The notes below the pieces were generated by a model, which was given only the letters and a program-made list of their open reading frames with translations, was not told the DNA's origin and did no database searches. The position numbers and the translations under genes were made by a program. 34,323 nucleotides of DNA from Rhodanobacteraceae bacterium (lineage in GTDB: Bacteria; Pseudomonadota; Gammaproteobacteria; Xanthomonadales; Xanthomonadaceae). Below, in pieces: positions 1-6,181 of the stretch. The DNA is taken from the NCBI GenBank assembly GCA_024233975.1, contig JACKOX010000031.1, positions 1-34,323 of the forward strand, given 5' to 3'. Each line of letters begins with the position of its first letter. Position 1 is the first letter of the stretch.

Positions 1-1
1 C

Positions 2-922
2 GCCCGCAATGGCGAAATGCCACCAACCATCGTGGTGGGCGTGGAGGCCGGCAATCGCCTGCGCGACTACACGCAGACCGACTGGGCCGAAGCCTGGGTT
101 GGCGGTGGCGGCGCGGCGAACTTCGAGCGCTTCCTGCGTGACGAGCTGATTCCTGCCGTTCGCCGGCAGTGGCGCACTGGCGGCTTCCGCACGCTGGTCG
201 GACATTCGGCGTCGGCGCAGTTCGCGCTGCATGAGCTGGCAGTCGCGGCGGATGGCTTTCGCGCCTATTTCGCCTTCAGTCCCAGCCTCGACTGGGATAA
301 CGGCCTGCCGCGCCGCGAACTGGAGGCGGCGTTCGCAAAAACGCAGTCGATGCGCGCTTTTGCCTACTTCGGCTATTCCGATGACCGCGGTGGCGCGCTG
401 GCGGCCGACGAGGCGCTGACCGCCACCTTCCGCCAGCATGGGCCGGCAGGCCTGCGCTGGAAGGCGCGCAGCTATCCGGATGAGAGCCATACCGGTATTG
501 CGCTGGTGGCGATCATCGACGCACTGCGCGCGCTGTACTCCGACTACCGTTTTCATCCCGACCGCATGGGTGAAGGCCTGGATGCCATCGAGGCTCACTA
601 CGCGAAGCTCTCGAAGGTGCTCGGCTGGACCTTGCCCGTTCCCGAGTCAGCACTGAACGACTACGGCTATTACCTGCTTGGCGCTGAAACTGATCGCGAT
701 GTCGACGCCGCCGTGGCGATTTTCCAGCGCGTAGTGCGCGAACATCCGCATTCCGCCAACGCGTGGGACAGCCTCGCCGATTGCTATGCGGCGGCAGGCC
801 GTTCGGCCGACGCTGGCGAAGCCAGCCAGCGCGCCCTGTCGCTGGCGCGCGAGCAGCACCATCCCAACCTGTCGTATTTCGCGGCGCAGGCGGAGCAGCG
901 TGAGCAACGTCGCGACGAATAG
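2..922 (+). CDS. Alpha/beta-hydrolase esterase with C-terminal TPR (5' partial)
   Basis: The reading frame is open to the left edge: codons before the first ATG (position 17) continue in frame and read sensibly, so the N-terminus lies outside the window. Numbering from that ATG, a nucleophile elbow GHSAS puts the catalytic Ser near residue 64, and an ESH motif supplies the probable His near residue 158. This is the pattern of the Fes/IroE-like putative esterase family (PF00756), which hydrolyses esters including siderophore esters. Residues about 212-280 form one or two TPR-like helical hairpins with a typical alternation of A, Y and L. Esterases of this type with a C-terminal TPR occur in Proteobacteria, where the substrate is usually unknown. 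No siderophore genes are nearby, so I do not claim a siderophore role. Family call good; substrate unknown. Confidence 0.8.
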   Translation, partial: ARNGEMPPTIVVGVEAGNRLRDYTQTDWAEAWVGGGGAANFERFLRDELIPAVRRQWRTGGFRTLVGHSASAQFALHELAVAADGFRAYFAFSPSLDWDNGLPRRELEAAFAKTQSMRAFAYFGYSDDRGGALAADEALTATFRQHGPAGLRWKARSYPDESHTGIALVAIIDALRALYSDYRFHPDRMGEGLDAIEAHYAKLSKVLGWTLPVPESALNDYGYYLLGAETDRDVDAAVAIFQRVVREHPHSANAWDSLADCYAAAGRSADAGEASQRALSLAREQHHPNLSYFAAQAEQREQRRDE

Positions 923-1103
923 CGGCGCGTGGGTTGGGTGAGCTTGCGAACCCCGAGCGCGGTTCCGGTGGTGGTGCTCGTATCGTCAATCGCGACGTTG
1001 GCCAGGAGGCGGTTGGGATAACTTCGTCACTGCCAGCCTACGGGGCGGTGGCGCTGGCGGCAGGGTACGTTCTGATCCTGGAGCTTCCCGAGTCAGATAT
1101 CGC
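923..1103. other. Intergenic, no gene seen
   Basis: About 180 bases between the esterase stop and the 3' end of the convergent small protein gene. Short open frames here lack a ribosome binding site and recognisable protein character. I see no strong hairpin or repeat. Confidence 0.5.
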
Positions 1104-1586
1104 TTATGGCAGCGGCGCCAGCTTGCTGATCTCGCAGCCACGTTCCAATGCGAGGCGGCTGACGTGGCTCTGGGGCGGAACCGCTGCTGCTGCTCCGGCT
1201 GCGGCTGCGATCCTGCGTAGCTCCGCCGTCGATTCGTCCTTCATCATCAGCTTGTCGCCCGGACGGCCGCAGACGGCGGCGTCACCGCTTCGTGCCGTCA
1301 GCCGGATGGTGTCGGCGCTGGCGAGGTCGCGGCAGTCGTCGACTGTTTCCACCTTGTAGTAGCGATGGCCAGAGTGGCGGCGCGGTGCGACTTCGATCAC
1401 CAGCCCCTCCTTGCCCCACGTCCATCCACGCAGGAAGCGCGCGTCGACGCAGTGGTCGGTAGTTCCGCGGATATTGCGCCAGTGCTGGGCGCGCACCTCG
1501 ATGGGTTTCAGGGTTGCCACGTGCTGAAGTCGCGCTTTGCGTGCGTCCAGTGCGTCGTCGAGTTCGGGTTTCGACAGCGGGCTCAT
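1104..1586 (-). CDS. Small Cys-containing protein, possibly DUF6491-like; may be 5'-truncated
   Basis: A 160-residue protein if started at the ATG at 1586, which has a GAGG five bases upstream. The frame runs on upstream to a GTG at 1679, and that extension (with WACPGKP and a second Cys) looks coding. The first in-frame stop upstream lies only about ten codons beyond the GTG. The order CVDARFLRGW, then Tyr-Tyr-Lys, then DDCRDL, then DTIRLT, then a Cys-Gly-Arg-Pro-Gly-Asp segment, and a final CEIS near the C-terminus, resembles secreted DUF6491-type proteins of Xanthomonadales. That assignment is tentative. Unlike those proteins, no signal peptide can be read at either start. The upstream side abuts the duplicated gene fragment at 1725-1923, so the gene may have lost its 5' end in that rearrangement. 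An Ala-rich run follows residue 130. Confidence 0.45.
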   Translation of the reverse strand: MSPLSKPELDDALDARKARLQHVATLKPIEVRAQHWRNIRGTTDHCVDARFLRGWTWGKEGLVIEVAPRRHSGHRYYKVETVDDCRDLASADTIRLTARSGDAAVCGRPGDKLMMKDESTAELRRIAAAAGAAAAVPPQSHVSRLALERGCEISKLAPLP

Positions 1587-1724
1587 CTGGACCTCGGAGC
1601 AGCTTGTATCGTCGCCGCGAACCATCAAGGGTTTGCCGGGACAAGCCCAACCGTCAGTTGCGAAGGTCTGGATGTCCACGCCTTGGGCGATGACCGGAAA
1701 CGACCGACGCGAAACCTGTCTCCG

Positions 1725-1923
1725 TCAGCGCAGTGTGATTTCGGGTGAATCGCCTTCGCGAACAAAGCGGAGTTTCACCTTGGCGAGCCGCTCCAGCTGT
1801 CGACGGTTCTCGCGGTTTTCCCAGTGGTCGAACAGGGCGACTTCGGCGGGACGCCAGAGTGCGACCCAGGCGAGGATCAGCAGGCCCTCGGCCAGTACGT
1901 CGGTGGCCGGGCTGTGCCAGGTC
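1725..1923 (-). pseudogene. 3' fragment of a second copy of the 4845-5384 membrane protein gene
   Basis: The frame encodes residues 115-171 of the intact protein at 4845-5384, starting TWHSPATDV and ending near LRFV, with 54 consecutive identical residues. It then runs into an unrelated tail with a stop at 1725. The first 114 codons, including the first membrane segment, are missing. An open frame continues upstream to 2027, but that part overlaps the 3' end of the amidohydrolase gene and shows no similarity to the intact protein. It is therefore a truncated, probably non-functional copy. All nucleotide differences in the 54-codon identical stretch fall in third codon positions, so the copy evolved as coding DNA until recently or came from a functional allele of another strain. 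Confidence 0.75.
1748..1923. repeat. Direct repeat, copy A (truncated gene side)
   Basis: Bases 1761-1923 match 4881-5043 at a constant offset of 3120 with five mismatches in 163 bases; more diverged similarity extends down to 1748. Mismatches are at 1761, 1764, 1773, 1788 and 1851. Identity stops abruptly at 1924. Both copies have the same orientation and bracket the amidohydrolase/AraC pair. Confidence 0.95.
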
Positions 1924-1971
1924 TTCCTGCCATACGGCACGGGCAGCGCGTTGGATGCAGAGGTCAACCCA

Positions 1972-3501
1972 TCAACGAGCTGCTGGGTGTCTGGCTGACA
2001 GGACGGCGCGCTGGATCGGCACGCCATCCAGGATCACGACGCTGATGCTGTCGAAGGCGGCGACCGAGGTCGACGGATCGGCATCGAGCAGCAGCAGGTT
2101 GGCACGCTTACCAACTTCGACGCTGCCAATGTCGTCGTCAAGACCAAAGGTGCGAGCGGTCTCCAGAGTGGCCATGCGCAGGATTTCCAAGGGCGTGAAG
2201 CCATTGTCCGCCAGCCATTGCAGCTCCAGTCGTCCGTTGAGCCCTGGCGGATTGGTGTAAGTCGGGCTCGATGGCGTGTCGCTGCCAAACACCAGACGGC
2301 CACCGTGTTCGTGCAGGTAATGCACCACCTGGTGCAGGCGGCGCAGGCCGGTGCGGCTGGTCTCGGTGCGTTCGCCGCTGGGTGGGTGCCCGAGAAAGGC
2401 GGTCACCAGTTCGGTGCGTTCCAGATTTTCCATCAGCTTGCGCAGGAACCACTGGGCGTCATCCTGCCGGTACCAGTGGATCAACGTCGCCGGTAGTGCG
2501 TCGGCCAGTCGCGGGTCGTCCAGAAAGCCCGGCTCCAGCAGACGCAGTTCGCCGCCCAGCACCTGACTGGTGGGCTGTACCGCGATGCCCTGGCGGATCA
2601 CGCGGTCCAGCAGCTCGCGGATGGGTTCGGGCAGGTCGTCCCGCCCGTTGAACTCGTCCCAGTGCCAGAGGCCGTGCGCGATGATGTCGACGCCGCTTTC
2701 CACGGCCTGCCGGTAGCCGTGCAGGCTGTTGGCGTGGTGCACGTGGACCAGCCCGGCGGCTTTTGCCTGCTGCTTCACCTCCCCGATTAGTTCGTTGGAT
2801 GGCACCGGCCAGTTCCACAGGCCGGCAAATCCTTCCTCGTAGAAAGTCTTCACGCAGCGCGCATCGGTGGCGCGGACCTTGGCGACGATGGCGGCCACGC
2901 TGTGCTCTGCCGCCCGGTAGTCCGCCGGCATTTTTTCGTGCTGTGCGGGGTCGTCGAGCAGGTAGGGCGAACGGTTGCGCGATGGTTCCGGCAGAAAGGC
3001 CTCGCCGTAGCCGTTGGGGAACGGCAGCCCCTTGCAGTAGCTGAGGCCGGGCGCCACCGGCTGTTGCTGCCACGTTGCCACGAAGTCTTCACTCTGCTTG
3101 AGGTCTACCAAGTGGGTGAAACCGAAATACAGGTAGCTTCTGGGTTCCTGGCGGTGGAAGGCCTGGAGTAGCTCCGGGTGGCTTTCGGCCTGGTCGTCGC
3201 GGAGGCCGCCGTCGCTGCCGAGGTGGACGTGGCCATCGATTAGCCCAGGCGTCAGAAAGTGCCCGCGACCGTCAATGACCGAGGCGTGGGCAACGGCCAG
3301 GCGCCGCGCCGCGACCTCGACGATCCGCCCGTCGCGAATGCGCACGTCGACATGTGCCTTCGGCGCGGACCGGTCGGGCGACACCACGGTGACATCGCGG
3401 ATCAACAATTCCCTTGCCGGAAGCGTGGCGGGAAGCCCAAGTGTGCAAAGGGCGATCAACAGCATGATGCGATGCGGCAGGTATGGTGAATGGTGGCGCA
3501 T
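1972..3501 (-). CDS. Secreted metal-dependent amidohydrolase (imidazolonepropionase/prolidase-like)
   Basis: I chose the ATG at 3501 (509 residues) because a hydrophobic leader follows at residues 11-30 (IMLLIALCTLGLPATLPARE), a plausible Sec signal; an ATG at 3465 would shorten it. The longer frame upstream is unlike protein and invades the divergent promoter region. Amidohydrolase superfamily ligands are all present: HVH at 91-93 after GLIDG, a Lys at 218 (CVKTF) suited to the carbamylated metal bridge, His 255/256 and His 276 (IAHG), and Asp 408 (FGSDTP). The C-terminal GKRANLLLLDADP strand is typical of the composite beta-sandwich. Such secreted enzymes cleave C-N bonds in dipeptides or cyclic amides; the substrate cannot be read here. 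Transcribed divergently from a 7-TM AraC regulator across about 95 bases, which suggests that regulator controls it. Confidence 0.85.
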   Translation of the reverse strand: MRHHSPYLPHRIMLLIALCTLGLPATLPARELLIRDVTVVSPDRSAPKAHVDVRIRDGRIVEVAARRLAVAHASVIDGRGHFLTPGLIDGHVHLGSDGGLRDDQAESHPELLQAFHRQEPRSYLYFGFTHLVDLKQSEDFVATWQQQPVAPGLSYCKGLPFPNGYGEAFLPEPSRNRSPYLLDDPAQHEKMPADYRAAEHSVAAIVAKVRATDARCVKTFYEEGFAGLWNWPVPSNELIGEVKQQAKAAGLVHVHHANSLHGYRQAVESGVDIIAHGLWHWDEFNGRDDLPEPIRELLDRVIRQGIAVQPTSQVLGGELRLLEPGFLDDPRLADALPATLIHWYRQDDAQWFLRKLMENLERTELVTAFLGHPPSGERTETSRTGLRRLHQVVHYLHEHGGRLVFGSDTPSSPTYTNPPGLNGRLELQWLADNGFTPLEILRMATLETARTFGLDDDIGSVEVGKRANLLLLDADPSTSVAAFDSISVVILDGVPIQRAVLSARHPAAR

Positions 3502-3595
3502 GGTTAGACTCGACAGATTGGGAGGCGGTGCGAGTGTCATCACGATGCCATCCGTCCGCGACCTGAAACCGGTTTTGCGTCCTGGAATAGGCCAC
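3502..3595. promoter_or_regulatory. Divergent intergenic region with 10-bp palindrome
   Basis: The 94 bases between the divergent starts contain a perfect 10-bp palindrome AAACCGGTTT at 3566-3575, about 20 bases before the regulator ATG. A weaker dyad (ACTCG and CGAGT, about 19 bases apart) lies nearer the amidohydrolase start. Either could be an operator for the AraC-type protein; no -10/-35 pair is convincing. Confidence 0.3.
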
Positions 3596-4720
3596 ATGCA
3601 GGGTTGGGGTGCCGCCATCGTCGGAGTGATCTGCCTGCTGGCGGCAATGTCAGCGGGGCATGCGGCGCTGTCGCGCGCCGTGCCGGGACGGCGACTGCTG
3701 ACGCTGTTTCTGCTGGTGTTCACGCTGCAGTCCGCGTTACTCCTGGCTCACCTGTTGCGTCCGGCTGCGCTGCCTCTGGGGTTGCGTGCTCTGGTCGGCG
3801 CGGGCATTCCGCCGCTGCTGTACCTGTTCTTCGCCCGGCGTATAGAGACGGGTGCGCATCGGTTGCGGCGTTCCGATCTGCTGCATCTTTGGCCGCCGCT
3901 GGCCGTGGCCCTGTTGCTGGGCCTTCCGGGAGGTTGGGTGGGGCCGGGCATCGATGCGGTAATGGTGCTGGCTGAAGCCGGCTATGCCATCGCGCTGCTA
4001 TCGCTCAACCGCGCACGCCAGCGCCGGTTTCGTGTGACCCGGATTGGTGTTCCCGTCGCGGCGTCATTCCTGCTGGCCGCTGCAGTGGTGGACATTGGGA
4101 TTGCGGTGGAACTCGCTGACGGCGGCGTGCTGTCGGCATCCTGGGGATTGCGGATCGGTATCGCTGTGATGCTGCTGTTGATGCTGGCCGTGTTTCTGTG
4201 GGCTTGGCGCGATCCTGAGTGGTGGTGCCGGATCGATGGTGGTTTCTACGATGCCCAGGAAGTCGCGCCGACGAGTACAATTGACGCCGCTGAGACTGCA
4301 GCGCAAAAGGCTGAGCACGAAGCGCTGTGCCGACAACTTGCCGGTCAGCTACAGCAGGAGGAAGGCTTGCGCGAATTTGGCCTGACGTTGAGCGAGATTT
4401 CGCGGCGTCTCGGCGTGCCGCCAAAGCGGCTGTCGCAGGCGGTGAACGCAATCCATGGCCGCGGTTTCCGCACCCTGCTGAATGATTGGCGCGTCGAGGC
4501 GGCGGCGCGGCAGTTGCGCGATCCACGCCTCAGCTTGCGTTCGATAACCGACGTCATGTTCGACGCGGGCTATCAGACCAAGTCCAGCTTCAACCGTGAG
4601 TTCGCCCAGCGCATGGGCACGACGCCCAGCGAATACAGGAAGCGCAGCCTGTCATCCGTCGATTGTGAGGCGTTGCCTGAGGGCGCTGAGGAGCACTCGG
4701 AGTCGGATCACGGCGTATAG
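3596..4720 (+). CDS. Membrane-embedded AraC-family transcriptional regulator (7 TM + HTH)
   Basis: Start ATG at 3596 gives 374 residues; the longer frame upstream is antisense to the amidohydrolase and was rejected. Seven hydrophobic segments occur at about residues 3-25, 33-54, 59-80, 97-117, 120-138, 149-172 and 183-204. A cytosolic linker with a helical stretch (230-258) follows. The C-terminal AraC/XylS DNA-binding domain covers about 262-350, with a first helix-turn-helix at LTLSEISRRLGVPPKRLSQ and the second ending in the family signature around AGYQTKSSFNREF and GTTPSEYR. The 7-TM input domain implies that it senses a membrane or periplasmic ligand while binding DNA at the membrane. 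Divergent pairing with a secreted amidohydrolase suggests that the substrate or product of that enzyme is the signal (inference). Confidence 0.88.
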   Translation: MQGWGAAIVGVICLLAAMSAGHAALSRAVPGRRLLTLFLLVFTLQSALLLAHLLRPAALPLGLRALVGAGIPPLLYLFFARRIETGAHRLRRSDLLHLWPPLAVALLLGLPGGWVGPGIDAVMVLAEAGYAIALLSLNRARQRRFRVTRIGVPVAASFLLAAAVVDIGIAVELADGGVLSASWGLRIGIAVMLLLMLAVFLWAWRDPEWWCRIDGGFYDAQEVAPTSTIDAAETAAQKAEHEALCRQLAGQLQQEEGLREFGLTLSEISRRLGVPPKRLSQAVNAIHGRGFRTLLNDWRVEAAARQLRDPRLSLRSITDVMFDAGYQTKSSFNREFAQRMGTTPSEYRKRSLSSVDCEALPEGAEEHSESDHGV

Positions 4721-4844
4721 AAGCAGCCATCGACCATCGTCACCATCGAACGCAGATCGTCAGGTCATGATTCGAAGATCGGGAGCGATTGATCCCGTCG
4801 GTATCAAGTCCTGATTGGAATGTTTGGCGCGGAAAACACTCTCG
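4721..4844. other. Intergenic between convergent genes
   Basis: About 124 bases between the AraC gene stop and the 3' end of the membrane protein gene. It holds a short hairpin (CGGGA at 4780-4784 with TCCCG at 4793-4797) too weak to call a terminator. No gene is seen. Confidence 0.4.
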
Positions 4845-5384
4845 TCAGGTTGGCATGGTTGCCGCCAAATCACCCTCAAGCACGAAGCGGAGCTTCACCT
4901 TGGCGAGTCGCTCCAGCTGTCGACGGTTCTCGCGGTTTTCCCAGTGGTCGAACAGGGCGACTTCGGCGGGGCGCCAGAGTGCGACCCAGGCGAGGATCAG
5001 CAGGCCCTCGGCCAGTACGTCGGTGGCCGGGCTGTGCCAGGTCGTCATCAGACGTCGCAGCAGCAGCGCGCCCATCAGCACCACGAAGCCGATGAGGATG
5101 GCCGCCCGAGTGATGCGCTGGCGGCGCCGATGGCGACGTTCGGCCTGCTCGTGCAGCAGGTGGAAGTGGGCGTGGATGGCGGCCGCGATGTCGTCCATGT
5201 GCGGTTCGAGGCTGGCCGGGCCATGAACGGCGACCTCGATTGGTTCGCGGAACGGTCGCTCGGCCGCGCAATCCAGCAGGTAGGCTTCGGCGTCGGGGTC
5301 CAGCGACTTGTCGCGGAACGGTGATGGGTCCAGCGAATCATAGAGCTGGCTCAGCTGTTGCAGGCGGATGTGGATGACGTGCAT
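4845..5384 (-). CDS. Conserved hypothetical membrane protein, two TM segments
   Basis: 179 residues. The N-terminal cytosolic part carries SLDPSPFRDKSLDPDAEAYL (residues 17-36), which I recognise from a widespread, uncharacterised proteobacterial family with the pattern LDPSPF..RDLD..AE.YI. Two membrane helices lie at about 92-113 and 120-140. The second runs into WRPAEVALFDHW, also a family signature, and a charged Arg/Glu-rich helix follows (148-168). Function unknown. The CxxC membrane protein gene lies 56 bases upstream on the same strand, so the two are probably co-transcribed. The last third of this gene is duplicated at 1725-1923. There is no clear Shine-Dalgarno before the ATG at 5384. 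Confidence 0.8.
   Translation of the reverse strand: MHVIHIRLQQLSQLYDSLDPSPFRDKSLDPDAEAYLLDCAAERPFREPIEVAVHGPASLEPHMDDIAAAIHAHFHLLHEQAERRHRRRQRITRAAILIGFVVLMGALLLRRLMTTWHSPATDVLAEGLLILAWVALWRPAEVALFDHWENRENRRQLERLAKVKLRFVLEGDLAATMPT
4868..5043. repeat. Direct repeat, copy B (intact gene side)
   Basis: Partner of 1748-1923. It covers codons 115 to about 172 of the intact membrane protein gene and ends a few codons before its stop. Similarity does not extend into the 3' flank. Confidence 0.95.
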
Positions 5385-5440
5385 GGCGGCGGTGTTCGCT
5401 CAGTGGCGACCCATTGGATTTGTGGATGCGCTGATCGCAA

Positions 5441-6046
5441 TCACGGGTTGTCCGAAGGCGGTGGCTTTGATGTTTCGTCGACGGTCGTCGGAGGACTTCG
5501 CTCGGCATCCAACTCGGCGCGCAGCCGGGCCTGCACTTCGGGGTAGTGGCCGGCGTCGCCGAAATCCGCGTAGCGGGCATAGCGCGCGTGGGCGGTGCTG
5601 ATCTGCTGGGAATGCTTGATCGGGCACCAGTACTGCTCGGTCCGCGCAATGATTTCGCGGGCGAAAGACATCAGGCCATTGGCATAGCCGCAGTAACCGC
5701 AGTTCAGGCGCTCGACCGGGTTCAGGTAGCGCAGGCGGTGGCGATCCACGATGAAGTGATCACTCGGCCGCACCACGGCGATACGGAACAGCGGGAAACA
5801 GACGCGCTGATAGATCTCCAGCGTGAGGTGCAGAAGGACCAGCGGCACCGCCATGCCATAGATGAAGGGGAGCGCGATCAGGTTCTTCGGCGAACCGCGC
5901 AGCAGCCAGTGCAGCGTCTTGCCCCAGCCTGGCGTCGGCGTGTCCGCATGGCTCGCCTGCACCGCGCGTTCACGCTCCCGCAGCCGCTCCCGCAACTCGG
6001 TGGCGGCATGCAGCAGGCGTTCTTCCAACTCTTTGATCCTGTCCAT
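5441..6046 (-). CDS. Conserved hypothetical membrane protein with CxxC motif
   Basis: 201 residues. An amphipathic coiled-coil-like helix rich in Glu, Arg and Leu occupies residues 1-27. It is followed by a membrane segment around 54-78, possibly with a second hydrophobic stretch to about 92. A cytosolic domain has NCGYCGY (Cys116, Cys119) and a third Cys in YWCPIKH (Cys141), which could bind a metal or form a disulfide relay. The C-terminal tail is Pro/Ser/Thr-rich. I do not recognise a characterised family, although similar proteins occur as conserved hypotheticals in gammaproteobacteria. It precedes the two-TM protein on the same strand, suggesting a joint membrane role. Confidence 0.78.
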   Translation of the reverse strand: MDRIKELEERLLHAATELRERLRERERAVQASHADTPTPGWGKTLHWLLRGSPKNLIALPFIYGMAVPLVLLHLTLEIYQRVCFPLFRIAVVRPSDHFIVDRHRLRYLNPVERLNCGYCGYANGLMSFAREIIARTEQYWCPIKHSQQISTAHARYARYADFGDAGHYPEVQARLRAELDAERSPPTTVDETSKPPPSDNP

Positions 6047-6181
6047 GCGCCCATATTGGCGCAGCGGATCGAAACGCGCACGGGCTTTCGTCCATCATCA
6101 AAGCAGCGTCGTGTCCATGTTGATCAGGGCGCAAGGATTGCCGGTGCTTCGTTGCATGAGCCTGGCTCCACGACTTCCCGG
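6047..6181. other. Intergenic, no gene seen
   Basis: About 135 bases between the CxxC protein start and the 3' end of the large glycosyltransferase gene. It should carry the promoter of the CxxC/two-TM pair, but no clear hexamers or terminator hairpin are visible. Base composition shifts from GC-rich to AT-richer near here. Confidence 0.4.

Noticed and set aside
934..1748. Two plus-strand open frames (934-1359 and 1365-1748)
   Set aside because: No ribosome binding sites or family character; they overlap the better-supported minus-strand small protein.
3275..3595. Longer N-terminus for the AraC regulator
   Set aside because: The extension is antisense to the amidohydrolase gene and Arg/Thr-rich; the ATG at 3596 starts directly before the first membrane helix.
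3502..3723. Longer N-terminus for the amidohydrolase
   Set aside because: It would bury the signal peptide about 90 residues inside and overlap the divergent regulator gene.
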